This document shows, one piece after another, positions 1 through 11,962 of a DNA stretch of 64,000 nucleotides (the first letter of the stretch is position 1; each line of letters begins with the position of its first letter). This DNA is from Amylostereum areolatum (taxonomy: Eukaryota; Basidiomycota; Agaricomycetes; Russulales; Stereaceae). The translations under genes were made by a program, and so were the position numbers. The stretch spans positions 62,001 to 126,000 of the forward strand of contig SAXG01000027.1 of NCBI GenBank assembly GCA_012932865.1. The letters are read 5' to 3'. The notes beneath the pieces are model-generated. The model was not told where the DNA came from, searched no databases, and worked only from the letters and a program-made list of their open reading frames with translations.

Positions 1-2
1 CT

Positions 3-2290
3 CCTTCGCACGCAGACACCGTAGACGGTGCATACATCGACCAATTAGACGAGGTTCGCCCAGAGCCGTTTGATGGACCAAGTGAAGGTGCACAAGCAGG
101 GGTAGACCCGTCGGAAGGTGAAGGCGAGCCATCCGTGGCACACGAAGATCACACTGTCCCGGACTTGGTTCCTGACCACGATTCCTTTCCTGGCGCTTCT
201 TCCGACGTTCCCTTCATTGAGCCTGAGCACCCGCTCGCCGACAACGGTCCGAGCGTGCCCGATGAAGAGGTATCTGGACATTCGATAGAGGGATCTGGGG
301 ATCGAAGCCGTCTCGAACACGAGCCCTACTTTGATGAAAATCGTGAAGATGGTGACGACCCTCATGAGATCACGGACGGGATTTACATCGACCCTCCCCC
401 TCCTGTCCTCATTGACCTCCCTAACCTCTCTTCCTCGGAGAAAGCTGAATACTGTCTATTCAGTCACCCCTTTGATGGCACCTCGGGTAGCCCTCGTGAA
501 ATGGCTTCCACCAGCGCAATCTCTCATTTTTCTCTCTTGCTCCATCATCAGCCTGCGCTCTATTATGAGTGTTTGCCTGAGGTTTTCGATGCCCTGCGGC
601 AAGAAGAGCAAACACAACATCTGATCGACTTTGCAGAGGGCGAGCTTGTCATAGATGCGTACGATCTTCAGTTGGAGATATCTGAGGTCAGTGAATGCAT
701 TCATTGTTGTGTTACCTTCTTAACGTGTGCACCTTAGGACGACATCCACGCTCGTGAAGTGACCCTCCACGACTTGAACAACTTACATGATGGTTTGGGC
801 TTATCCGGTCCCCTCCGTCTCCGTCTCCGTTGCAGAACCCCAAGATTCATCGTCAAATATAACCTTCTCCGGGAGCAGGTCTTTCCTTCATCCTCAACAG
901 ATGAGGATGCAGAGGTATACGAAGAGTCTCAAGAAGTGGTGTATCATAAGGATGGTGGGTATCTACTATTCCTAGATGTTTACCAGAAGGCTCACTTGGA
1001 ATTTTTAAATGCAGAAAACTACAGCGAGCAAGAAGGAGATGGGGAGCAATTTTATGAACCGCAAGCTGGCGATAGCTTTGAGGATGGTGAAGACGAACGT
1101 ACATCGAATGACGCGCCTGGTGATCAAGACCAGGGCCAGGGTACAGATTCATGTTCAGAACCTCATCCCGACGATCATACTTCTCTTGAAGAGGCTGCTC
1201 ACCTATCAAACCACGACGATGACTATCATCAGGATCCCGAAGGAACTACTTCGGTGGACGATCTGGATTCGGCCACTGTACATGCTCAAGCCGACGCCGA
1301 TGGTTCTGACGAGTTGTTCGAAGAGGCAACAGAGCACGCTACGTTCTCAGAATCATACGAGGAGGACGAGGTGACTGGCGACATTGTTGAGGAAGAGGTT
1401 GTTGCCGACCACGACCAGCCTGTCGATGTCCAAGACGCTCTAGCTACCGTTGGAGGATGTTGTCCCGGAGGGAGGCATGGACGGTCACGCCGATCCTAAC
1501 GTGGGGGATGGTGTACGTCCCAGTGAAGGGGATGACGCAGGTCCCGGTGTGGAAGATGACGCGGGATATGATGATGATGATGATCTTGATGCGCCTACTG
1601 GCATTGTTCATGAAGGTTAGGGTTATGACCGTCATTGTCTATCTGACTCTTACATGAATTTTCATAGATGGTGAGGGACTTTCAGACGACGTCCTTCCGT
1701 ATTCGGTGCCAGTCGGTGAAGAGGGTCAGTTTTTAACTCTCGTCGCTGTTCACGCTCCTAAACTATCCGTATAGGTGATCAGACATTGGCAAATGTCGGA
1801 GATTCTTCAATGCCGTCCGACTATGGTAATGCACAATTTGAGACTGGTGGGTATATTATTGTCGTTTTTATCGAATTCATGTTGACACACCTACCTTCGC
1901 AGACCTGTCAACAGCACCCACCGACTCGTCAATTCAAACTCAAACAGATGCCATGTGGGATACCCTCGAAAACACCGACCTCGACGAGAGCTTCGACGAA
2001 AATGATTTGGAAGAAGACAAGGGCGTAGACCAAGATGATGACTTCAGCGACTCGACACTCTCCAGTTCCACGCAGTACAAGGCCTATGGTGGAGAGGATG
2101 CGCTGGTACGACCGCAGTCATCCTCGTCCAAAAGGCATTTCGACGAGGTTGATGCTGAAAATGATGTTGGGCTGGTGACGGGATCAGACTCTCGAGCTGC
2201 CTCGCCAAGTAGGTCCCCCGTGTCTTTTTCATAAATACTGCTCACGGTTGTCTTTTATCTCCAGACTCTAAACGCGCTCGAGTCAACTAA
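3..2290 (+). CDS. Acidic conserved fungal protein of unknown function (5' partial)
   Basis: The frame is open from the left edge, so the N-terminus lies outside the window. A conserved-looking core reads LLLHHQPALYYECLPEVFDA, then, after an intron ending near 737, an AREVTLHDLNNLHDGLGLSG segment and PRFIVKYNLL. After that comes a very long Asp/Glu-rich tail with DDDDD runs. The last exon ends in a basic SKRARVN motif that could be a nuclear localisation signal. Several short introns (around 1610-1670, 1725-1775, 1846-1902 and 2209-2265) join the acidic segments. The frame breaks near 1452: codons for ATV run into a stop unless one G is skipped, after which the acidic frame resumes. I recognise the core only as a basidiomycete conserved hypothetical protein; acidic low complexity plus an NLS suggests a nuclear role, which is inference. 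Confidence 0.6.
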
Positions 2291-2774
2291 GGGTGAAGGG
2301 CCTGTTATCGATTCCGACTTCTTGTTCCCTTCACCACCACTGTCACGTCAACGCCCAACAAAAACAAAACTGCTGTGCAAGGCTAAGTTTTTCTGCATGT
2401 CATCCTAACCGTTTTTAATCCAGCATTCCTCTGTATCTTCTGTCGTTCCCTCACTCTCGCTAACATTTGCAGGTTTCCCGACTCGTTAGTCGGGAATGGT
2501 GTTTGGGTTGCGAGGGGTAGTGTGCTCGCCGTATGTAGGATGCAGTTTCGTTTTGTATCTCTTATCCCTCGGATTTTCTTGGTCCTGTTCGAAATGAATA
2601 CTTTTTCTTCCTGAAACACGTCGAGCGTCTACCGTGGGATTGAGTCATTGACTGAAATCTGAGATTGGAATCTATTATGTAATGACCTCGATGAACGCGC
2701 GTTCAGACCCGTGAAGTAGTACGCGGCCTGTATATCATTGTCAACCACCTTTCCACCTCCCCCCTATCCTCGTA
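2291..2774. other. Intergenic region, 3' UTR and proteasome gene promoter
   Basis: Roughly 480 bases between the acidic protein and the proteasome gene. No convincing coding frame on either strand. A pyrimidine-rich stretch directly precedes the proteasome start codon. Confidence 0.5.
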
Positions 2775-4012
2775 ATGTCCAGGTCATACGATCGCGGTAT
2801 GAACATCTTCCCCTCACTGCTCTAAGCAATCTTTTGATTACGATCCTTGCAGCGTTAACTGTCTTCTCTCCCGATGGACATCTCTTCCAGGTAACAGACG
2901 CGTCCGTACCGCGACGCGCCTTCCGGCTCACCAGATGTTCAGGTTGAATATGCTGCCGAGGCTGTGAGGAAGGGAACGTGTGCAGTGCGTATATCTGCCC
3001 GTCTCGACTGATGCTGAGCAGTTGACGATTTGTGGGTTAGGTTGGTCTGCGCGGAAAGGATGTCGTCGTGCTGGGCGTAGAGAAGAAGACCGTCCTGCAA
3101 CTGCAAGATCCCCGAACCGTACGCAAGGTTGTCATGCTCGACGACCACATCTGTCTTGCATTTGCCGGTACGTCGTTCCTCTCGCGATAGCGATGCGAAT
3201 GGTCGATCGATGTACTTCACGCGTATAGGTTTGACGGCCGATGGTCGTGTTCTCATCGACAAGGCGAGAGTGGAATGTCAAAATCATCGTCTCACTGTGG
3301 AGGACCCGGTCACTGTCGAGTACATAACCAGGCATGTGGCAGGGATCCAGCAGGTATGCTCTTCCTCCTCTTTATACGTGCGTGAACTATGTTGACCCTT
3401 TTTAGCGTTACACTCAATCGGGTGGTGTTCGACCCTTCGGTATTTCAACCCTCATTGTCGGCTTTGATCCTAATGATACACGGCCGCGACTGTACCAGAC
3501 GGAGCCCAGTGGAATCTACAGCGCGTGGAAGGTGTGCAGGACGCACATCCACGCATCATCCTTTCTGACCTTATGTTTTAGGCTAACGCAATCGGCCGCT
3601 CGTCGAAGACAGTGCGCGAATTCCTAGAAAAGAACCACAAGGACGATATGACGCGCGAGGAAAGCATCAAGCTGACGGTGAAGAGCTTGTTGGAGGTGGT
3701 CCAAACTGGTGCGAAGAATATCGAAATCAGCGTGATGGAGAGCTACGGGAAGGTTACCGTGAGTCCAAGTCTGTCACTCAAACTTCGGAACACGGCAATT
3801 AACGCGTCTTAGACACTCGCGCTCGAGGAGATCGAGACCATTGTCCAAGAAATCGAACGAGAGAAGGAAGCCGGTATGTGGCGATTATACCGCGACAATT
3901 CTGTCATTGACACCTGGACAACTCAGAGGCGGAAAGGAAGCGTTCTCGGTTGGCTGCAACTGCTGCAGGACAGGCTGCTATGTCGCAACGCGCCGCAGAC
4001 TCAGGAGCATAG
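2775..4012 (+). CDS. PRE6: 20S proteasome subunit alpha type-7 (alpha4)
   Basis: Subunit of the outer alpha ring of the 20S proteasome, which gates entry of unfolded substrates in cytosol and nucleus. Nine exons (2775-2796, 2853-2890, 2943-2984, 3041-3167, 3229-3353, 3406-3531, 3582-3758, 3813-3873, 3927-4012) sum to exactly 268 codons, giving 267 residues, normal for the family. The N-terminus [20 protein letters not shown] followed by VEYAAEAV is the alpha-type N-terminal signature (YDRA, FSPDG, QVEYA). [13 protein letters not shown] is the conserved core strand, and the C-terminus is a charged Lys/Glu then Ala-rich tail as in alpha4. The very short first exon (22 nt) is typical of basidiomycete genes. 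No frame break, unlike several neighbours. Assignment to alpha4 rather than another alpha subunit rests on LQDPRTVRK and the tail, and is fairly secure. Confidence 0.95.
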
Positions 4013-4266
4013 AAGTACGAATAGCTGGACGCTGTCAGCATTGTATTCTAGCGCAATGTCTTGTCGGGGTTGCCCGTAGATATTGGACGAGAGGTTGGAA
4101 TATGTACCGAGTGCAACATGATCAAGTTATCGCTAGGATAATCGAAGGTTGGCAGAGGCGTGCTGTATACTTTGACTTTGGCTTCGCTTCGAAGGATTGC
4201 TGTAAATCCCGGCCCGTCTGGCCCGAAAATGGAATTGACAACGTGTTCGTGCAGTCGGGTCAATTC

Positions 4267-4284
4267 ACGCGTCGTAATACGCGT
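4267..4284. promoter_or_regulatory. Tandem ACGCGT (MCB-like) elements upstream of GEA2
   Basis: Two exact ACGCGT hexamers (4267-4272 and 4279-4284) lie in a 12-base direct repeat about 45 bases before the GEA2 start codon. ACGCGT is the MluI cell-cycle box bound by MBF in yeasts. Function here is inferred from sequence only. Confidence 0.35.
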
Positions 4285-4328
4285 CGTAATACGCCACTCT
4301 TTCCACCTCTTCTTGCTACTTGGTCACC

Positions 4329-7300
4329 ATGAAGTACTCCTCAGTATTGGGCACGGTTTCTCCAAAACATGTCCTCTACTCTGAGATCCTGTCTGTCACT
4401 TCGGTCATGCGCAAGAACTCACGCTGGGCGGCGCCCAGTCAAACATATAACACTCGAGATTCCGCGCTTGCCAGCAACCTTGGCCTCAGGAGAACGGGAA
4501 ATGCATCGGGTAGCTTGTCTCGACAAGGCAACGAGGAAGACTGATCTTATGGCGGGCTTCGAGATCCTTAAACGCGAACTGCGAACTGCAGATGGTGCGT
4601 TGCGCGTTTTGGTCTATCCACGGCAGTGCTCAGACATATGTGCTCTAGACATCGAGGATCTCCCTTTGCCCGGATTACTTGCCCCATTCTTTGCAATTAT
4701 CCGCTCTCCATTATCCACAGGACCTATTGCTTCGGCTGCCCTTGCCGCCCTCCATTCCTTCTTTGCCTGCGGCATGATGTCCGCGGACGCAACTGGGATC
4801 GACGCCGCGCTCACCGAACTCAGCTCCTCCATCTCTCACTGCAAGTTCGAAGCCAGCGACTCGTCCGGCGACGAGGTCGTTCTGTTGAGGATATTGACAG
4901 TCATCGAGGACTGCATGGATGGTAATGTGGGTGGGCGGTTAGATGATATTGAAGTATGTGAGATGCTCGAGACTGTGTTGACTACATGCGTGCAAATGAG
5001 ACTCAGTGGTCAGTCTTCTTCAATGGTCAATGTCAGTCGGTTATTCATGGCGCATACAGAGGCCCTGCGACGCTCTGCTGAGTTGACCATGCACACACTA
5101 GTGAGGACCGTGTTTTCTCGCTTGCATTCCCTCGACCCGGAAGTAGAAGAGAAGAAACTGGCGAGTGCGCAGGATGCATCGGACGGACCCAAAGATCTTG
5201 CGATGACGCCTGCCCTACCGTCCCCTGACGCCTCTTCAACAACACCACTTCCAGCAGCCGACTCTGAATCTGCTCAGTTAGCCGAACCAGCTGCTTCGCA
5301 AGAGCCGCCACAAAAGATGGAATGTATGTTCTCAATATTCTCTGATAACTCTCGCGTTTATCCTTTCTTCAGTCGGTGTACCTTCCTTGGTGGAGCTCCT
5401 TCGCGTTGTCATAAATATACTAGACCCCAATGATCGCGTCCACACTGATTCCACTCGCCTTCTTTCCCTGGGCATCCTTAACACGGCTTTCGAAGTGTCT
5501 GGCCCACGCTTCGGCGACTTTCCTTCCCTCCGAACCATGATACTTGACCACGGCTGCAAGTACCTATTCCAACTTGCACGTTCCGAAAACCCTTCTATCT
5601 TCAACTTGGCCTTGCGTACTATTTCGACGATGCTGAACACCATGCGAAAGCATTTGAAACTTCAGCAAGAGCTCTTTCTATCTTTCACCTTGGACAGACT
5701 AGCGCCTCCAGCGACGGGGAAAACACCACGGCTCGGGAGCACTCCTATGGCCAAAGCTGACCACCTTTCCCCTCGTAATGGTCACGGCACACCACGAACA
5801 TTTTCTCCCATATTGGACCCCGTCACGGACCACGACGCGGAGAAGGGTAGCCCCATGCCGAATAAGCCATCTGTCCTTCCTGCCCGTGGCGAAACGCGAG
5901 ATGTCCTACTGGAAACAATATGCCAAATCTCCCAGCATCCCAGCTTTATGGTAGAACTGTTCACGAATTATGACTGTGACATCAACTCGGACAACGTCTT
6001 CGAGCGTTTGGTAGACGCATTAACCAAGGCATGCTACCCATCCTTCCTCGCGAGGTCTCGGCTCACATCGCCTGGCAGAGTGTGTACTCTGAGTATTACG
6101 GGGATGCTATGTTCAGCTCCTCCAACTCACAATTTATCTGCCTGGACCTGATTCTGGCCTTCGTCAACCATATGACTTCGCGTGCTAGTGGTGTATGTAC
6201 AATTTCTTCCTTGCCTGTAATCGTTATTGACGGATATCACAGCTTAGCTCACCGTGGCCATCGGTAAGTGTGAACCCGCGCGCATACACGCGTTCTTATA
6301 CAATAACTTCTCTCTGATTTTAGGAATTTGGCCCTCCTGACGAGTTAATGCACCGCAAGTCGCAAAAGCTGTTGACTCAGACCGGTGTCGTACGATTTAA
6401 TACGAAACCGAAGACGGGCCTGGCGTTCATGGAAGAGAACAATCTTATCTACCATGATGTTACCCCAGAAGACGCCCCAGAAGACGTGCCCCGAGTGTCA
6501 CGCGCGCTCAGCCTGGCCAAGTTCTTGAAGAGTTCTACCCGGCTGGACAAAAAGACACTTGGCGACTTCCTTTCTAGGGGGGAGAACATAGAAATCCTGG
6601 AGGCTTTCATTGGGCTTTTCAACTTTGACGGGGTGGGCGTCTTGTCTCACAGGCTGAGTGCGTACTATTAACCCGGGAGCTTTCAGAAACCAGTTGCGGA
6701 TGCGATGAGGGAACTCCTGGAGTCCTTCCGTTTACCGGGCGAGTCTCAACAGATAGAACGCATAACGGAGACATTCGCGAAGCATTACTTTGCATCCCGA
6801 CCCGGTCAGTGTGTCACCTCGGCTTTTTGGTACTTAGTCTGACTTCCGAGCGCTGCAGCCGAGGTGAAGAGTCAAGATGCGGTCCACATACTGTCATATT
6901 CGATCATCATGCTCAACACCGACTTGCATAGTCCCCAAGTTCGGGTACCTCAAACGCTATCCTTACTCCTGTATGACATTAACCAACGAATGCTGTCTAG
7001 AAACGAATGACTATCGAAGACTACACGCGCAATTTGCGTGGTGTCAATGACGGGTCCGACTTTTCGCCCGAGTTCCTCGTACGCTCTTTCTTATGAAAGA
7101 GGACGTATCTGACCCATTCATAGCACGCAGTGTACGACTCTATTCGAAGGCGGGAAATCGTCCTTCCTGAAGAACATACTGGCCAGCTCGGTTTCGAATT
7201 CGCCTGGAAAGAACTCATCATGCGCTCACGGCAGTCAGGTAAGTTCCGTCATTACCCACGTCTTCACAAATTTACGCGCACCTCCAGGAGAGCTTATGGT

Positions 7301-9983
7301 CTGTAACACCGCACTGTTCGACAAGGAGATGTTCAAGGCGGTGTGGAAACCGGTCATTTCTTCCATCACCTACGCATTCATGACCTTCGACGATGACTAT
7401 GTCATTGAACGGGCCATCGCCGGCTTCCGTCAATGTGCGACGTTGGCTGGTCATTTCCATATGCCGGACGTTTTGACTACGTCGTGGTCTCTCTCTCTCA
7501 AGCCACAGCCCTCTTGTCCGAAAATCTCGTGACCGAAGTTCCAGCATACCCCGTTGTCGAAGTCGAAGGCCAATCAGTCACAGTCTCTTCCCTCGCGGTC
7601 AAATTTGGAGCTAACCTCAAAGGCCAACTTGCCGCGGTCGTCCTGTTCAACATCATGAACCGAAATGGCAACGCCATTCGCGAAGGTTGGACGCAGGTGA
7701 GCCATTCGTCCCGTATACTTGAGGTCGGTTAACAAACGCATGACCCCCAGGTTTTCGAGATCTTCCAAAATTTGTTCATCCACTCGTTACTCCCTACGCG
7801 AATGCTGCAGATGGAGGACTTTCTTGGTGGCGTGTCTATGATACCCCTACGGGGTAGCACCAACCAAACCGCACGCCCGCAACCACGGAACGATGGACTT
7901 TTGTCTACGCTTTCATCCTACCTCATGACACCTTACAACGCACAGGAGAGTCAGATTCCCACCACCTCGGATGCGGACGTCGAGAACACCCTCTGTGCGC
8001 TGGACTGCATCAATACCTGTAGCCTCGAGGAGCTATATGCGCAGATAACGTTCGTCTTCATACATTCCGCACCTGCGCTGCAGAAGACCCACTGACAAAT
8101 ATTGTAGGCAACTTGAAATAGAGCCTCTGGTTGCGGCGGTCCGCGCCATCGAGGCTCTCGCCTACGAGCGCACAGTGGCGCGGCTACAACAAGAGTCCGA
8201 CGATCCCGCCGGCGCCGATGGTTCAATTCCTCCTCTCGACCACGAGCCCGCACCCTTGTCCTATGATCCCGCATCCGTGTTCCTCCTGGAGATGATGGTC
8301 AGCATCGTGTGCCAAACACCCCAGCACATCGAAGAGTTATGGTATGCCCATCCTCGGACTTTTAGTCTCACGTCTAATATGCTCGCAGGCCGATCGTGTT
8401 TGAACATATATCTGCCTTACTGTCGTCCTCCACGCGGTACAGTGTATTGTTGATCGAGCGAGCAGTGGTCTCGCTCCTGCGCATCTGTCTCATCCTCGCC
8501 ACCACGGTAAGCTGTCCGTCTATCGGTAGCTTTCGTCGTCTGACCCTACCGACTCCCCGTCCAGCCCAAGCTTCGCGACCAGATCTACATCTCCTTCGAC
8601 CTGCTCGGCGGGTTGGCCCCTTCCGTCTCTGACTCCGTCGCAGAGCAAATCATCTCGGGCCTTGTCCTGATCGTGCAAAACCACCGCGACGTCATCAGGT
8701 ACATCCATCCCGACACATTGAACATATAGTCCATCTGCTGAACCTTCCTCGCACCAGCTCACAGACGGAGTGGAACCTGATCCTCGCGCTGGTTCGCTCG
8801 ACGGTTTCGCACCTCGAGGCCGCGCGCACCTCGTTCGAACTCGTACAGCGTCTGACCGCCGAGGGTCCCGAGCAATGCCTTACGGTCGATAACGTCGCAC
8901 CCCTCGTAGCCGTCCTGGACGACTTCGCGACGGCCGCCGGTATCGTCGTCGAGGTGGAGCACCAGCACGCACGGAGACGGCCCAAGGCGGACGCGACCAA
9001 GTAAGCCTCGATTCCTCGAGCCGTGCTCTCGTCCGTCGAAACAAGGACGCTAACGCAGCTCTCCCAGCTCTCCTATCATCGACCGAGGAAAGCAAGCGGT
9101 CGATCTCCTGTTCGACGTCATGAAATCCCTCCCGCGTCTCACCGCCGACTCGACCGACCGTAAGCAGCCCCTCCCCAACTCACGGCCCGAGATCCTTCCC
9201 CTCTCACCCCTTCCATCTCCCCCAGGCTGGACCCAGCTCGCGCTCCCGATACTGACCGCGCTGTCCCGCCACGCGACCTCGGCCTCGCGCGAGGTGCGCC
9301 ACACCGCGTTCTCGCAACTCTCCCGCGCGCTCCTCGGCCCGCTCGTGCCCCCGCTCCCCCCCTCCACGTCCGCCGCTCCCGCCCACTTCGGCGTACCCGC
9401 GCTGTTCGAACGCGTGCTGTACCCTCTGCTCGACGCGCTGCTCGCGGGCGCGCCGAACGCGGACGCGACGGAAATGCGCGTGCGCGGCGCGGCGCTGGTG
9501 TGCAAGGCGTTTATGCGGTTCGAGATGGGGGCGTCGGGCGAGGCGAACGTTTCGGCAGAGGACGTGGAGGGGGGCGGCGCGGTGCAGGGTCTCTGGATGC
9601 GCATCCTCGATTACCTCGACCAGCTCATGCGCATGGACAGGAGCGACCAGATGGTAAGCTTCCTTCTTCCCCGCATTTCGCGCGCACCGTCGTTGACTTG
9701 ACCGCCTCGCCCTCGCCTCGGTCGTGTACACCTCTAGTCCGAGGCCGTCCCCGAGTCGCTCAAGAACGTCATCCTCGTGATGAACGCGGCGGGCATGCTC
9801 GTGCCTCCGCCTGGTACGCCCGAGGACGCGCGCACGACGCGGCAGAGGGCGCTCTGGGAGGCGACGGCGGCGCGCGTCGAACAGTTCCTGCCTGGATTTT
9901 TGCTCAGCGTTATCCCCGCACCCGCACCTCCACCGCCTGCGGTCGCAGTTGACATCGAGGAGGGGGCTCCCACGCCGGCTTAG
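4329..9983 (+). CDS. GEA2: Sec7-domain Arf guanine-nucleotide exchange factor, Gea2/GBF1 type
   Basis: Large Arf-GEF that activates Arf1 at the early Golgi for COPI vesicle formation. The N-terminus has the DCB-like segment ([16 protein letters not shown]), followed by [20 protein letters not shown], the HUS-like region [18 protein letters not shown], then the Sec7 domain ([16 protein letters not shown] through LESFRLPGE and [16 protein letters not shown]) and the C-terminal HDS regions ending [14 protein letters not shown]...[10 protein letters not shown]. About 18 introns can be placed (for example 4595-4648, 5009-5059, 5324-5372, 6055-6116, 6264-6323, 6805-6858, 7079-7123), including a 21-nt micro-exon at 6243-6263. 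Two single-base frame breaks interrupt conserved sequence: an extra T at 4542 (between NEED and DLMAGFEIL) and a missing T at about 7471 (MPDV then [15 protein letters not shown]). Both sit where no intron fits. The gene is essential in yeast as the GEA1/GEA2 pair, so errors in the sequence are likelier than a pseudogene. Confidence 0.9.
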
Positions 9984-10273
9984 GGGAGCATGACGCCGAA
10001 CCTTGAGAGAGCGAGGCTTTGTCAAGCGGTGTATGTCAATCATGTGTATTTATGTTCGTAGCCAATTCTGAGCATGTGGGAGGAGCTATTCCACGTTCCC
10101 TCCGGAATAAGTACGGGTGTGTGAAGCGCATCGATCGTTCGTAAGTTCGTGGAAAGACAAGTCGTGTTTTACACGCGACGAAAGCAGGAAAGCAAACCCT
10201 AAGGATCCAAGTGGAGATGGCGACGCTGGACGTCAGAAGAGCTGCATCTTTGACGGCCTGTCTCGGTACGCGG
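9984..10273. other. Convergent intergenic spacer (GEA2 / b561)
   Basis: Downstream of both GEA2 (+) and the cytochrome b561 gene (-). No coding signal seen; presumably both 3' UTRs. Confidence 0.5.
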
Positions 10274-11365
10274 TCAGCGTTTCATTCGCACGGCAGGACG
10301 GGACGGAAAGACGTGCCGGATACGGATATACAGAGCGACGAGGAGAACGATGGGGGCAACGGTGTATGTCAGGAGACGGACGACCAAGGCCGTGTGATCT
10401 ACCACCCAGCCCGAGTACGCGCCGCCAAGGTTGACGGTGAGAAGGACGAGGGGGAAGAGGACGTATCCCGACAACCTGTCCGTTCCGACCGGAAGGATAT
10501 ACGTCAGCGAAAGTCAAGCAGAGCAGGGAGGGGGCAAACGGCTGCGCACCGATGGTATTTCCACAGCCTTTTGGCCTTCATACCCCCGCCGAGCGCGGCG
10601 CCGCCGAACCACACGCTCGCAGCCCCAAAGGCGGATTGGACGACGAGCCAGGTGAGGGATATGATGCCGAAGGTCTGAAAACGAAGGGCGTGAACGGGAC
10701 CGTCGGAGGAAAGACAGAGAGACTCACGCCGTGCCATGTGGTGAAATGGGGGGCGCCGTGCACGGATTTGTTGTAGAAGATGGCGGAGGAGCCGACGAGG
10801 ACGAGGGGAAGGCCGATGATCATGCCAAGTTGGTGGCGCTGGAGGCCGACGGCTTTGGTTTTCGGTTGGGACGTCGGCTGGAGCTGAAGGATGGCTTGAA
10901 TGGGACGTGAGCGCGGGAGGAGATGGGGGGGGGGGGGGGGGGGGGGGAGCCGAACAAGGAACGTACAGAGGGCGAAGACGAGGATGGCGAGGGTGTTGAA
11001 GGTAGGGTGGAAGGCGAACCAGCTGAGGGCGCCTGGATGGTTGATGAGGATAAGGATCCAGGTGACGATGAGCAGGACCTAGGACGGGGGAGACGGTCAG
11101 AGTGTGCATGAGATGGGGTTGAGCGAGTTGGCGCGTACGGCGGCGGCGGTCTGGCGGGAGAAGACACGGGGGTGAGTTGGATGAAGGATGGGTGGACATA
11201 CGAACTGACCACGGCGGCGAGACCAGCGAGGAGATCGCCCGGGCGGGCCTCAGGCTTGAGATAGTGCTCGTCGTTGCCCATCGCGTCAGACGAAGCGGGG
11301 TCGGGAGCGTCGGGGGCGGTGGGAAGAGGATGGTAGTCCTGGTCGCTATTTGAAGGGAAAGACAT
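10274..11365 (-). CDS. Cytochrome b561-domain membrane protein
   Basis: Predicted trans-membrane di-haem electron carrier of the eukaryotic b561 family, which moves electrons across a membrane from donors such as ascorbate to ferric iron or another acceptor. Five exons on the minus strand (11365-11210, 11078-10967, 10894-10728, 10674-10550, 10475-10274) sum to 254 codons, giving 253 residues. After about 50 hydrophilic residues come the helices: LLIVTWILILINHPGALSWF then AFHPTFNTLAILVFAL; RHQLGMIIGLPLVLVGSSAI; VHGAPHFTTWHG; FGIISLTWLVVQSAFGAASV; KYHRLSGYVLFPLVLL; and a last helix near the C-terminus. Histidines in AFHP, RHQ, TTWHG and KYHR are plausible haem ligands. No DOMON domain is seen. 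Intron 2 contains a run of 23 C (G on the plus strand). The gene is divergent from the PKA-like gene with about 600 bases between starts. Confidence 0.85.
10925..10947. repeat. Poly(G) tract of 23 bases (C-tract in a b561 intron)
   Basis: An uninterrupted run of 23 G on the plus strand. It falls inside the 72-nt second intron of the minus-strand b561 gene, where it reads as poly(C) between the GTACGT donor and the acceptor. Confidence 0.95.
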
Positions 11366-11612
11366 GGTGAGAGAAAGGAAGGAAAGGGTGAGAAGGACAC
11401 GTACGCTGCTGAGTCGGGCATGGATATGGATGAGCACACACCATTTCCGGGTTCACCGGTTGGCTGAGAGAGCCGCGAGCGTGGGCGTCAACTGGACACC
11501 ATCGGGGATCTATTGCAAACTATCTTCAATTATTGCAATAATAACCATGATCGAACGCACGTGGCGATCGTCCGTCCCTCCGCCCGTCTCTTTGCTTTCC
11601 TCCATCCACCGT

Positions 11613-11654
11613 GCCCGACGCCCGACGCCCGACGCCCGACACTCGACGCCCGAC
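11613..11654 (+). repeat. Seven-base tandem repeat (GCCCGAC) upstream of the PKA-like gene
   Basis: Six adjacent 7-base units: four exact GCCCGAC, one variant ACTCGAC, then another exact GCCCGAC. It lies about 310 bases before the kinase start, in the presumed 5' leader or promoter. Confidence 0.9.
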
Positions 11655-11962
11655 GTCCGCCCACACCCGCCCCACGTCCTCCTCGTTCGACACCCTGTCG
11701 AGGCTCCTCGTGCGGCCATCTCGCTTTCGGGTCATTCCTACGGCAACACCGTCGTCCACCACCGCCTCCGACCGGTTGCCTCCCGAGCCTCGTCCCTCTC
11801 TTCAACTTCCCTTTTCGACGTCCCAATTTCACCGTTCACGCGCACAACTGCCCTGACAACGATTCCACCTTTCGCTTTTTCTTCTTTGCCCCCACCACCT
11901 TTCACTCTCTCCAGAACGCGCCCTTCTCCGCTCCTGGCCCCAGCTTGCTCACCACCACCACC

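Noticed and set aside
10211..10678. Long plus-strand open frame over the b561 gene
   Set aside because: Antisense shadow of the b561 exons and introns; composition is Arg/Gly-rich and no family signature is seen.
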